A DNA stretch of 64,000 bases. Source: Paraescarpia echinospica. Lineage: Eukaryota; Annelida; Polychaeta; Sabellida; Siboglinidae. The stretch spans positions 38,671,882 to 38,735,881 of the forward strand of contig CM034534.1 of assembly GCA_020002185.1 (NCBI GenBank), in the 5' to 3' direction. Position numbers and translations under genes: made by a program. Shown here in pieces: positions 11,993-23,019 of the stretch. Every line of letters begins with the position of its first letter. Within the stretch, counting starts at the first letter, position 1. The notes under the pieces are model-generated. The model ran no database searches. It was not told the origin of the DNA and worked only from the letters and a program-made list of their open reading frames with translations.

Positions 11993-13162
11993 GCGAACAA
12001 TAACTACCGTACGTTCTACGTTTCCTTAGTTTCCCCAGTCACGGTTACTGTTAACAATGCGACGTGTGAAATATACGTGCTCAACGAGGCCGAGAGTTCA
12101 CAGGTCTCTCCTTAATGTCGGTGATGAGACTGGCAGATGGTTCGATCAGCGCCGCGATCACAGCTACTAGACCCACGGCATGAATGCGATTGTGGTTGTG
12201 CAGCTGCCAGCACTAACGAGTGCCTCTCGTCGGCCGGTCACACTGTGTGGTAAACATTCGTATCGGTTCTCCGTTGATAATTTTTTCTTTTCTCTGGTCG
12301 TGTTTTGACCTTTCTTAAACGATACAGACAGCTTCCTTCTGCATTTTACATTTACCCACATGTACACCCGCGCCCGCACGAATATTGATCTCGATATTTA
12401 AAGATGTTTTTTTTCGGTGAAGTTATGCAAATGTGGACATAATATAGCACACGCACACGCACACGCACACGCATGCACGCTCCGAAACAGATTACATATT
12501 ATTATTGTTATGTGATATGTATTGTTTGAAAGCTAAAAATATAGATACACTTTGCATATCATGGTATTTATTATTGAATAATACTGTGCGTTCCGTGGTT
12601 GCGCGCTGGACACTGACCCAATCGTACCGTGTCAACCAATCGTACCGTGTCAACCAGGTGGACCAGGTGATAGTTGTCGTTGGAAGTGCTATCCGTGATC
12701 ACTAAAAGTGTGCATTGCGATTTTTGTCACAGGTTCTTTATAAGTCTATGGGAAGTTAATGTGACAAATTGCGATAATAAACGGATTCTTTTTATTCGAT
12801 CATTTGCTTAATTGCAGTTTACATTAAACATAAACAAGTAACACAAAGACAGCTTACACGGTTTAATAGTTACATACACAACACAATGGCCACGTAACAG
12901 TGGCTGAAAGTTACTTAAATAAACTATGGTTGTGAAAAAACCGATAACTATAATACATTACCGAGCACACAAAAAAACAATGTTGTTGAACAACGTGCGT
13001 TGGCGTCTGGAGTTTGTCAAAACTGTACTTAGCCAGGATAAGAAGTCAAGTGTCGCCACCCTGTGGGACAACTGTCAAACACTTTGAACACGATAACAGA
13101 AAAAAATTATTTTGATGAAATGTCATAACAAATTAAAGCGAATTCACATTGAATAAAAACAT
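11993..13162. other. Unassigned sequence with a short (CACACG)n at 12448-12480
   Basis: No gene recognised. A 30-bp CACACG repeat and an 18-bp tandem duplication (CAATCGTACCGTGTCAAC, about 12618-12655) are the only structures seen. Confidence 0.4.
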
Positions 13163-13618
13163 ATTGCCGGACATGTGACAGATGCCAGACGTGTCATGAC
13201 ACATCGTGACAAGTACAAGCATGTTGCAGGACATGTGACAAATGTTAGACGTTTCATGACACATTGTGACACGTACATGCATGTTGCAGGACATGTGACA
13301 AATGTTAGACGTTTCATGACACATTGTGACACGTACATGCATGTTGCAGGACATGTGACAAATGTTAGACGTGTTATGACACATTGCGACACGTACAAGC
13401 ATGTTGCAGGACATGTGACAAATGTTAGACGTTTCATGACACATTGTGACACGTACATGCATGTTGCAGGACATGTGACAAATGTTAGACGTGTTATGAC
13501 ACATTGCGACACGTACAAGCATGTTGAAGGACATGTGACAAATGTCAGACGTGTCATGACACATTGTGACACGTACAAGCATGTTGCAGGATATGTAACA
13601 AATGTTAGACGTGTCATA
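13163..13618. repeat. 60-bp minisatellite, ~7.6 copies
   Basis: The unit contains GGACATGTGACAAATGTTAG, then ACGTGTCATGACACATTGTG, then ACACGTACAAGCATGTTGCA, with exact 60-bp spacing. Two subtypes alternate (TACATGC/GTTTC and TACAAGC/GTGTT), so 13321-13440 and 13441-13560 form a 120-bp dimer. Each unit carries inverted repeats: ACGTGTCA with TGACACGT ten bases later, and in the outer units a perfect 12-bp palindrome GTGTCATGACAC (13191-13202, 13551-13562). Frames stay open on both strands because 60 is a multiple of 3, so they are not evidence of a gene. Confidence 0.95.
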
Positions 13619-13967
13619 GCCATAGGCTCAGAAACGGGGGGGGGGCAGACATATGGTTCTGCCTCGTCATTAAATGTGAGCGTGAATGTTTGTTTTTGTG
13701 GCGAGCGTCAACGGCGGGTGGAAATATAAATTTTATGAGACAATAAATGTGTATTTTGTCGACTGTGAAAGGTGTGTGTAATTGGAGAACAGACATATGG
13801 CGCAGGCACATATGGTTTTCTCTCCGGGGAGACGGGGTTGCTGTTGGATATTTTGTACTGTGCCGTTCCACATTTTTGCAGGAATCTCACTCAGCATTTG
13901 CATGCTCGTCAACCTTTTTCTTGTATTCAAACGTCAATGTTTCAAATCTAGCGTGTAATAATTGACG
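13619..13967. other. Unassigned spacer between minisatellites
   Basis: Unique sequence with a G10 run at 13636-13646. No gene seen. Confidence 0.4.
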
Positions 13968-14650
13968 TGACGGGCGGAATGATGAAGTGAGGGGAGTATT
14001 GGAGGGACGGGCGGAATGATGATGTGAGGGGAGTATTGGAGGGACGGGCGGAATGATGATGTGAGGGGGATATTGGTGGGACGAACGGATTGATGATGTG
14101 AGGGGAATATTGGTGGGACGAACAGATTGATGATGTAAGGGGAGTATTGGAGGGACGGACGGATTGATGATGTGAGGGGAGTATTGGTGGGACGGACGGA
14201 TTGATGATGTGAGGGGAATATTGGTGGGACGAACAGATTGATGATGTGAGGGGAATATTGATGGGACGAACGGATTGATGATGTGAGGGGAATATTGGTG
14301 GGACGAACAGATTGATGATGTGAGGAGAATATTGGTGGGACGAACAGATTGATGATGTGAGGGGAGTATTGGAGGGACGGGCGGAATGATGATGTGAGGG
14401 GAATATTGGTGGGACGAACGGATTGATGATGTGAGGGGAGTATTGGAGGGACGGACGGATTGATGATGTGAGGGGAATATTGGTGGGACGAACAGATTGA
14501 TGATGTGAGAGGAATATTGGTGGGACGGACGGATTGATGATGTGAGGGGAATATTGGTGGGACGAACAGATTGATGATGTGATGGGAGTATTGGAGGGAT
14601 GGACGGATTGATGATGTGAGGGGAATATTGGTGGGACGGACGGATTAATG
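13968..14650. repeat. 37-bp minisatellite, ~18 copies
   Basis: The unit is GATGATGTGAGGGGAATATT plus GGTGGGACGAACGGATT, with strict 37-bp spacing. Recurrent variants are AGTATTGGAGG, GACGGGCGGAA and GAACAGATT. Variant types are interspersed, not clustered, pointing to repeated local exchange. It leads straight into the 17-bp repeat. Confidence 0.95.
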
Positions 14651-15030
14651 GGACTGGGGAATTGGTGTGACGGGAGGATTGGTGAGGGGAGAGTCAGTGA
14701 GAAGGAGCATCAATGAGACGGGAGGATCGTTAAGAGGGAGGATCAGTGAAACGGGAGGACCGGTTGGAAGGGAGGATCGGTGTGACGGGAGGATCTTTGG
14801 GACGGGAGGATCTGTGATACGGGAGGATCAGTGGGACGGGAGGATCGATGGGACGGGAGGATCGGTAGGACGGGAAAATCGGTGGGATGGGAGGATCCGT
14901 GGGACGGGAGGATCAGTGGGACTGGAAGATCGGTGAGACGGGATCATCGGTGGGACGGGAGGATTGGTTGGACGGGAGGATCGGTGGATGGGAGGATCGA
15001 TGGGATGGGAGAATCGGTGGGAGGGAAGGT
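14651..15030. repeat. 17-bp minisatellite, ~22 copies
   Basis: The unit is GGGACGGGAGGATCGGT. The GGGACGGGNGGAT core is shared with the preceding 37-bp unit, so one array probably grew from the other. The Gly/Arg/Asp-rich open frames here are artefacts. Confidence 0.93.
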
Positions 15031-16290
15031 ATTTGGTTGTGTGTCTTACATGCTTGCGTTCGTGTGCTGCGATTTAATATATAATATGTCCTAATTATGC
15101 TGCAGCTTTACAACACGATCTTGTCGTGTAATATTATTATTGTGTGTTCATATATGTTTTATATTCAAAACGTATCAGAAAATGACGCAAAATACGTTCA
15201 GATGTTGTTGACCATAACTAAATTCTGTTTAAACCCTGTTCTAAAGTGTACATAAACTCCGGGAAAGAGGCAGGCCACTGGGCACCCGGGGGGGGGGGAG
15301 AAACGTGGAAGAGGGAATGAACACATGGGAAGAACTAATCTGGTTCGCCCAAGACGGTTGTGGCTTGGGAACATATGTTGACGCCTTATGCTCCGGCGGG
15401 TGCTAAGATGATAGATAAGGTAATTAAAACCCAACACCTGCTGTGTACACTTCGAGCTGCCGCTGCTCTCTGTAGTGTTATGTTTGCAACTCCGACAGAG
15501 GACGCTACTAACACCGAGCGGGGATTTACTGCGTTCTGTGTTTCGCTGCAGAAAAGTATAGATGGGTTGTCTCTGCTACAGCCTACTCACGAGTGGAACT
15601 TTGTGTGGACACACCTTCAAAGCTACCAGGTAAGTTGCATGTTATGTCAGAATGGTTTCAAAAGAACGCATGGTCATAACTAGTTATGTTATGCCAAAAT
15701 CATGTGCGTTGAGGAGATGGTGATTCTATAGACCGGATGCAGTGCACGGCAATGCTCGTTCATCGCTGCGTTGTCTGGCAGTAAATGGTACGGCGGACTA
15801 TGTGTGATACTGTGTGTATATGGGTGCTAAACGGAGATAGCACTTATGTCATTTTAGAGGTTTCGTTAACACAACACTGCGTTAAAATACTCACTAGGCA
15901 TGCTGCCTGTTCCCCCAATGTTGCTTTGGTGCTTGTATCGTGCATTTACGAATCATATATATTTTAACCTGGTTTGTCGACTCGAGTTAGGCATTCGTTA
16001 GTTGGTCATTAACTCATTAGAATTATATGACCCGTTTGAATAGATGTCCAACTTTAAGTACATCCGCCTTTGCCTCAGTTTAGTTAAACACCAATCAGGT
16101 TTGTTAATGAGATCACGGGTTCTGTTGGAACTCCTGTGATTACTGTAATCGAGCGCGTGTGCTTACCGTAATCTACTAATTACCGGTCAATGTTGCGCCA
16201 CCTGCGATCGTCGGACAGTGGGCAGTGGGCTTGGGCCAACAAGGTCTTACTGTAAGATGACGTACTCAATCATCCCTGTCTGTTCTAGGC
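15031..16290. other. Unassigned sequence with one consensus splice donor
   Basis: No convincing gene. A perfect donor-type CAG/GTAAGT lies at 15627-15635 at the end of an open frame starting about 15360, but the peptide shows no known domain. Alone this is weak. A G-run at 15290-15299 is the only low-complexity feature. Confidence 0.3.
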
Positions 16291-16293
16291 TAC

Positions 16294-16336
<43 letters not shown>

Positions 16337-16390
16337 CGCGCGTGTGCGTGGGTGTGTGTCTGTGTGCGTGCGTGTATGTATGTATGTGTG
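16291..16390. repeat. (GT)n-(GC)n microsatellite
   Basis: A GT tract leads into a (GC)n block at 16328-16341, then GTGT/GTAT variants. Confidence 0.95.
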
Positions 16391-17119
16391 TTTGACAAAC
16401 GTTTCCCTCAATCGAAGCCGTCACGCAGTGAACATTTATTATAATTTAACTTTTTATAATATGAGAGAAGATATAAAGCAAACTGTTGTCAAATCGAAAC
16501 AGCTTAAAGTCGCAATGTAGCCACAAAGTCAACTTCATAAAATATGTTTACCCATTTCATCTGTCGTAAACCATAACGAAGTACTACTATAATAAGCGCC
16601 GGATCTGTGAACTAGTTGTATTTTAGGTGCACGCCGCTCTAAATACACTCCATAGTATACAACAAACAGGGAACGACTCGCGTGTTACTAAAACACGGCC
16701 CATTGCATGCTTGTTGTTCGGCGGCACAAGTTGTCCCCCGCCGTGCTGTCGACAGACGAGCTGCCGGGGTCACGACACCCGCCACCTTTACACTCGTCAT
16801 TCACGTCACAATGATATAGAGAAGCTGACGAGAATGTCGTCGAGTTGGGTGACATATTGAGCGGCCTGCGACCATTGCATAGCAGGTCGATGACAACGCA
16901 AAGTCAGTTGGCTATGTGTAAGAAACTTGGATCTCTCGCTCTCAAGATACACGACCATTTGTGTAAGTACTTCTTGAAACAATAAAACTTGTACCAGTCA
17001 ACTATCTGTGTGAAGACAAAACAATTCCACAATTTCTGCCGATACAACTTGCACCACGTCGGACATATGATAAATGTTTCTCGTGTGGATACAACTAGTA
17101 ACGGATTGCTTGTGTAAAG
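16391..17119. other. Unassigned sequence
   Basis: No gene or repeat recognised. Confidence 0.4.
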
Positions 17120-17604
17120 ACGTTGTCGCGCTTTCATTTATCCGGGCGTTAACTTGTATTCGGGTGATGCTTATATGCATATGTAAGGCATAATATTTGG
17201 CACCAGTAGATCAAGTAATGATAAATAATACTCAGTAGTTAAATATGTTTCGTTTGTTGTCGTAATATGAGCGTTATAGTTAGAGTACATAATTATAATT
17301 TGCTGTTTCAGATTTGTGACCAAATATGTCACGTGACGTGTGCGTGGAGGGGAACTGTTTTACAACAAAAATTGTTTATGTCTGTGGGAAGCAAACATTT
17401 TATAATTTATGTATATATATATATATATAATTTATGTAGACATATATGTAAATGTATATATACATATAAAGATGCATAACGCCCGGAAAAATGAAAACGC
17501 GACAGTCGTAGCTGGTGCTAAATGCATTCCTCTAGATACGCGCACGCGCAGAAACGTCACCCGGATATTATTTAACGCCCGGATAAATGTAAGCGCGACA
17601 ACGT
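17120..17604. mobile_element. Non-autonomous TIR element with ~50-bp termini
   Basis: The left terminus (17120-17170: ACGTTGTCGCGCTTTCATTT, ATCCGGGCGTTAA, ATTCGGGTGA) is the reverse complement of the right terminus (17554-17604: GTCACCCGGAT, TTAACGCCCGGATAAATG, AAGCGCGACAACGT) with few mismatches. An extra copy of the right-end motif (TAACGCCCGGAAAAATGAAA, then ACGCGACAG) lies inside at 17479-17508. There is no transposase frame. The target duplication cannot be resolved and the superfamily is not assigned. Confidence 0.7.
17408..17466. repeat. (TA)n / TATG microsatellite within the TIR element
   Basis: AT repeat with ATGTA variants, internal to the TIR element. Confidence 0.85.
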
Positions 17605-18423
17605 CTCGCCGTGTACTTGTACTCGTGAACGGAGCTTAGGAATTTACGCTTGCGTATTGTGACATTCTAGTTTTACGTTAGCGGTTTGGCTTGGAATCCT
17701 GTCGGTTTTCTATGATCACTAGTTAGTAAATAAACACAATTTCATCAAACATTAGAGGGGAACTTTGGACCATTGAAGGACAATTACAATCGTTTAATGT
17801 CTGGGAGGACGATGGAATCCAGACAACGTTGTATCAATAACATCGGTCCAAGAGCCTCATCATATGTAAGGTTGATTAGTTGTACTGGTTATATTTGTTC
17901 CACTACAAAATGACTGTTTAACCAATAACAGCATGCAATACACGTATACTTAAGGCAATCATTCATATAAGTACCAGCACAACTAGGCCGTGATAGTTGC
18001 CACCTATACCAAACGTGACAATGATAAATGCTGCTATGTATATACCGTAATTACATGACATTACACGTAAGCATCCTCTATGTATAGGCTTTATAGTCGT
18101 GCATGTCAGTTGTAGATCACCCCAGCTACGATGCCCCCGACCTCCCAGCCCCCATCCAGAGTGTGCCTGTTTCCTCGCCCACTCAACCTTCTCCCTACAG
18201 TGTACGCGGTGTTAACAGACGCGATCGTTGAGTGAATTATTACTGTATTTCCTCTGACTGGGGATTGCGTAGTTATCGGTCAAGAAATTTCAGTTGACAG
18301 ACATGCCGCAGTTTCTTGGTTGACATTCATATTTTGAATTGACATTCTGTATAAATCCGTATCATGTTTGTTGCTGGTCAAGCGGCCTGTAAAGGCCAGG
18401 ATACACTAGGACGGACCTTTTCG
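17605..18423. other. Unassigned sequence
   Basis: Nothing recognised. Confidence 0.4.
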
Positions 18424-18456
18424 CCCGTCCAGACCAGATCAGATCAGATCAGACAA
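18424..18456. repeat. Short (GATCA)n repeat
   Basis: About five CAGAT/CAGAC pentamers. It is near-complementary to the array at 18594-18656. Confidence 0.8.
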
Positions 18457-18593
18457 CACAAAAGACCACACCAAACTTCCTCTGATTGCAGTGTGTGTCC
18501 ACTACACCGACCGACTGCGCTAAACTGGAATGACGTCATAATCACGTAAACTTGAAAACCTTCCACTACGTCGACAGTAGTCGGTATCGATCT

Positions 18594-18656
18594 GGCTTGG
18601 TCTGGTCTGGTCTGGTCTGGTCTGGTCTGGTCTGGTCTGATATGGTCTGGTCGAGC
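18594..18656. repeat. (TCTGG)n pentanucleotide repeat
   Basis: About 12 TCTGG/TCTGA units. Paired with the opposite-strand-like array 140 bp upstream it could form a stem. Confidence 0.9.
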
Positions 18657-19714
18657 AAAAAGTGCCTGTGTAGCTCGGACTTTCATTCGTATTCCGACCA
18701 AGCATCTCGTGGCTACCAACTTCTACCCTATCTGTGTTTTACATCAGTTGCGTTTTGTCAGATATATGCCGAGCATTATGTATTTGCTATTCAACCGCTA
18801 TATATTTGTCAATTCAAATTAATACTTGTAAATTTATACAAACAAAATAGCACAGAAATAAGCATTAAAACAAGACCAGGCATTTCTGACGGGCGAGAAT
18901 CGACAGCCGGTTTGTTTATGACAAGTTTGCCATTTTACATGCTAGTGCTTCAAGCAGCTTGTGCCATTGAATCAGCTGAAATGATGGCTAAAAGCTAATC
19001 TGGCCAGTGTCAGTTTTCGATTGGATGTATTTGGGAATGGCTACGGTGCAATGTCAATGGACAAAAATGATGATCTTGTTTCGTGTTTCGTTGTTGTCTC
19101 GTGACCCACCGGCAAGTTCAAGTAATTGGCGTTAAATGTCGACCGGGCAATCGGCTTTCTAGAGCTACCAGATGCAACGACACCAATCATTTCATTAGGC
19201 GATTAAAACGTACGCATTTAATTTATTAAACAGACTACAAATATTACTTAAACTGTCAACACACTACATGTCTGGGTTCGCGATAGGCAAACGAACAAAG
19301 GAAGCTGCTTTAAACAAGGTCTAGTTGAATTTCAAGATTCATTCATTCAACACAGCGTTCTAGAAACTTCCGTTAGGAGACGATTAAAGGTACCACTAGC
19401 AGGAAAAAGCCTTTTAAAGACATCGTTTATTTTCTCTGCCATTTTAATATTAAATGTTAGTTTTAAATCAACTGTTTCCAGCAAAGCAGGTATGATATAT
19501 TGTGTGTTGAGTGGTTTTACCATTTTCAGTGCTTAAAGGGAATAAAAACATCTATTGCTCGAATTCATGTTATATTACACCCTGCTATCTATTTCCACGT
19601 CCACCAAGCCAAAAAAATCAAAAAAATTCAATGAATTATAAATTCCACATTTTAAGGTGTGCATCCGGACATTTTCGAATATGCATATTTTGGCGCGCTT
19701 TTCGGGATGCCGAG
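18657..19714. other. Unassigned sequence
   Basis: No gene, RNA or transposon end recognised. Confidence 0.4.
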
Positions 19715-20160
19715 ATGTGACGTCATTTATGACTCAAACTCGCATCAGGCCGACCCTTTCCATGCATTCAGAGCATGTTTACAAGTAAAGCTTTTGGGTC
19801 GAAACGAGCGTCAGAATGAGTTATTGTGCAATATTCTGATGAAATACAAACACTGGTCATCATAGAGGAACAAGCAATTATCTTACCGTTCCACATGAAT
19901 CGAATTTTATTCAAAACGATGAATGGGAATGTGCATACAAGTCGACTAGGTTTCGCCGAGCTTGGGCTCGTTTTCATAATAATTATATCGAATGCAACCA
20001 ACAGGAGATAATCTACACCAATAAACATACATAGCAAACATATATTGTATCCAGCTACATAAAGTAACGTGTATAATCTCATAATATCACTAGAATATCG
20101 ATATATGAAGGAGTTGTACAATTTATCATAACAACTTAAATCAGTCAGAGAGTTTCTCTT

Positions 20161-20272
20161 GGTCTCGCTAGCTCAGTGGGTAGGCGCGTTGGTTACTTAT
20201 CATTTATTTTACAATCGGGCGACGCCGGTTCAATCCTGACAGCATGCAAACCTTTGATTTTCTTTACACTTT
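20161..20272 (+). ncRNA. tRNA-like Pol III unit, left palindrome arm
   Basis: A box A match TAGCTCAGTGGG (20169-20180) and a box B match GGTTCAATCC (20227-20236) lie 46 bp apart, followed by a run of seven T at about 20268, a Pol III terminator. A transcript of roughly 110 nt is predicted. It does not fold as a proper tRNA: the acceptor ends do not pair and the anticodon arm is AT-rich and irregular. It is therefore better called a SINE-head-like or tRNA-derived module than a tRNA gene. It points to the centre of the palindrome. Confidence 0.6.
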
Positions 20273-20677
20273 TTTTGTTTATGTTTTCACGAAGTAATAT
20301 AAAGAAAATCGTTTTATACAATAATGCACTGTTTGTAAATAATTTTTATTTTTGTAGTAACTATTTATTCGCCACAAAAATGAAAATATGGTAATTATAT
20401 AACGATGTTTCTAAATTTTATTTATCCAAACAAATATAATGTAATGGATATATAATTTATTAATTGACCATATATTGTACGGTAATATATTGTAATTATA
20501 TATGTGAAAACAGATTGAGATCTGTCTGGATAAATACAATTTAGAAACATCGTTATATATAATGACCATATTTTCATTTTTGTGGCGAATAAATAATTAC
20601 TACAAAAATATTTACAAACAGTGCATTATAGTATAAAATGATTTTGTTTATATTACTTCGGGAAAACATAAACAAAA

Positions 20678-20790
20678 AAAGTGTAAAGAAAATTAAAGGT
20701 TTGCGTGCTGTCAGGATTGAACCGGCGTCGCCCGATTGTAAAATAAATGACAAGTAACCAACGCGCCTACCCACTGAGCTAGCGGGACCA
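20678..20790 (-). ncRNA. tRNA-like Pol III unit, right palindrome arm
   Basis: This is the mirror copy of the left-arm module. On the minus strand it starts GGTCCCGCTAGCTCAGTGGG (about 20789), keeps box B GGTTCAATCC (about 20723) and ends at the same T7 run (about 20682). Boxes A and B are unchanged between the arms while flanking bases differ. Transcription from the two modules would converge on the spacer. Confidence 0.6.
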
Positions 20791-21232
20791 AACAAAACTC
20801 TCTGACTGATTTAAGTTGTTATGATAAATTGTACAACTTCGTCATATATCGATATTCTAGTGATATTATGAGATTATACACGTTACTTTATGTAGCTGGA
20901 TCTAATATGTTTGCTATGTATGTTTATTGGTGTAAATTATCTCCCGGTGGTTGCATTCGATATAATTATTCTGAAAACGAGCCCAAGCTCGGCGAAACCT
21001 TGTCGACTTGTAGGCCCATTCGCATTCGTTGTTTTGAATAAAATTCGATTCATGTGGAACCGTAAGATAAATGTTTGTTCCTCTATGATGACTAGTGTTT
21101 GTATTACGTCGGAATATTGCACAATAACTCGTTCTGACGCTCGTTTCGACCCAAAAGGTATCCTTGTAAACATGCTCTGAATGCATGGAAAGGGTCGGCC
21201 TGATGCGAGTGTGTGTCATAAGTGACGTCACG

Positions 21233-23019
21233 ATACCACGTGATCGCCTAGCTCATTAAAATTAAATTTTCCGCGGGAATCGCTTCACAGACGGGCTTAA
21301 AATCGAATTCATGCTACAAATGTATTTTTCTGTATTTGTTTCATGTTGTCAAACGTTACATACAATGTTAAACTTTGTGTACACATGGAAAAAGGATTTT
21401 AGCTAATGCCTTATTTTTATTTCCTTTAATACAATCTGTTGTACCAACTGTAGGTGTATTCCCAACTTTTCTTCTGACATTTCAATGTGTAGTTTCTGTT
21501 TTAATGCAATGCTTTGAACGGACAATAAATAAAGTTATTGAATCTTGAATAATTGAATGCGGGAAATCCGTTCGATGCGCCGCGTGTGATATAACTATGA
21601 AAACAATCTCGTTTACTCAGGTGGTTGCCATCGTAGCGAATCTGCCCTCCGCCATCAAGCAGTCATAAACATTCCCCAGACCGGCATGCTGTTGTCTTCC
21701 CACGCGTCATTATATCGCTGTGGCAAAATTCCATCCGCGCATCCTCCATCCATAGGATGTCAGTATGGGAATGACGTGGGTTGTGTAGTCAGTTATACCT
21801 CCCGTGAGTTCATCAATAAATCAATGACTACTAAATAGTACGACATTCTTCGGCTACGAGATGGTGTCTATAGACCGGGTCGCCCTTTAGACTTATAAGA
21901 GAACTTTAGTGCTGGACAATAGAGCCAGAGATTCGAGCACACAAACTTGGTACAGGCACATTTATTTGAATGTAGCGCGGACAGAATAGCCATGGATAGC
22001 TTGCGAACAAAGAGAGGTTTCAATAAATAAAATCTTACCCTGTAAAGCACCCGCATCTTTGAACTAACTGTCATTGGTGAGAAGTGTTACGTCTATAACG
22101 AGTGTGTCCACACTTTTATTTATGAGCAATTAAACACAGCGAGACTGAGCTCTGCTTCACGGGCGAAGCACATACCTATGTTTACTTGACTTATCGCTTC
22201 GTTATCTCCCGTCAGCGATTGCTGAGTGATACGACGCGTGTATGTTGTGGACGCTCACAAGTCAGCGGTTTGTATAGAAACAAGACAGGTGCATTACGCG
22301 AGACCACACGATGTATTATCTCGATGTTGCGGTGGCTACATGTCGAATTGTCTGATGCTAACTGTCGGTCACTTTAGGCTATCTTATTATTCGGATGGCT
22401 TCACACATTGTTCAGATCTTGCTTTCATTTGCGTTTATCCGAAACACATCTCTCTTCCAATTATCACACGATCGACTGTACTTATGCATATCCTTCACGG
22501 TCCATTCCGTTGGCTTCATGCATCCTCGCGCGCCAGGGGTCGCTGCTGCTGATTACGTCAGTGCCATCCAGCAGTACCCCTGACTGATCGCTTTGCTAAA
22601 CTCTGAATTTAAGCTCATCCTATGAAATCGCTCACTAGATCAGTGGATCTCGGCAGGTCAGGTGGTCATAATAAAACTAATTTCAACCAACCGTGGCTCG
22701 TGTTACATGCAATGTTTAGGAAGTAGAAGCAATTATTCGAATACACAATACCGCTCAGCTGCTCGTGCTAATGGACGAACGGGTCATTATGTATTAGGAT
22801 TCACAGAAGTCGTTTATCCGATTGGGGCGGGTATTTGTACTGTTCGCACGGGTGCTGCAGTCGCGACTGGCGAAGTCAATTCCTAGTTTGACTCAGCTAA
22901 CTTCCGCACTTCGCGTAGGGGATCAGCCAGGGCTAGTTTTGCATGGCAAACAGCACTGGTTTGCGAGGTTGGCTTCATGGGCCTGCGAACCAGCTTATAG
23001 TGTAGCACTTTTATACCAT
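21233..23019. other. Unassigned sequence with a LINE-like 3' tail
   Basis: No gene recognised. Around 21521-21552 the sequence GACAATAAATAAAGTTATTG runs into GAATCTTGAATAATTGAA. This resembles the TTGAATCT-type terminal repeats ending the LINE at 57040-57063, so 21290-21555 may be the 3' end of an old LINE or a polyadenylation region. The rest shows nothing. Confidence 0.35.

Larger units (their letters stand above)
19715..21232. repeat. 1.5-kb imperfect palindrome (inverted duplication)
   Basis: The left arm (19715-20428) is the reverse complement of the right arm (20527-21232) around a 98-bp AT-rich spacer. Landmarks match in reverse order: GACGTCA near 19718 and 21225; GGTCGGCC-type motifs near 19750 and 21195; TATCGATATTCTAGTGATAT in the right arm near 20848 and its complement near 20092; and a tRNA-like promoter module in each arm. 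Differences are scattered substitutions and small indels at very roughly one in ten bases by eye, so this is not a recent copy or a simple sequencing fold-back. One arm frame reads open in parallel in both arms (19768-20121 minus, 20911-21180 plus), but the peptide is not one I know. Confidence 0.9.

Noticed and set aside
13133..13729. Repeat protein of 149-184 codons on both strands
   Set aside because: The 60-bp unit is a multiple of 3 without stops. Frames open on both strands equally, with no flanking gene structure.
15360..15683. Exon ending in a perfect GTAAGT donor
   Set aside because: A single donor match plus an unrecognised peptide is too weak to call a gene; recorded only as a note.
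20161..20240. Functional tRNA gene
   Set aside because: Boxes A and B fit, but the acceptor and anticodon stems do not pair properly. It is called a tRNA-like module instead.
19715..21232. Palindrome as a sequencing fold-back artefact
   Set aside because: The arms differ by many scattered substitutions and indels, which an artefactual duplicate of one read would not show; not fully excluded without reads.
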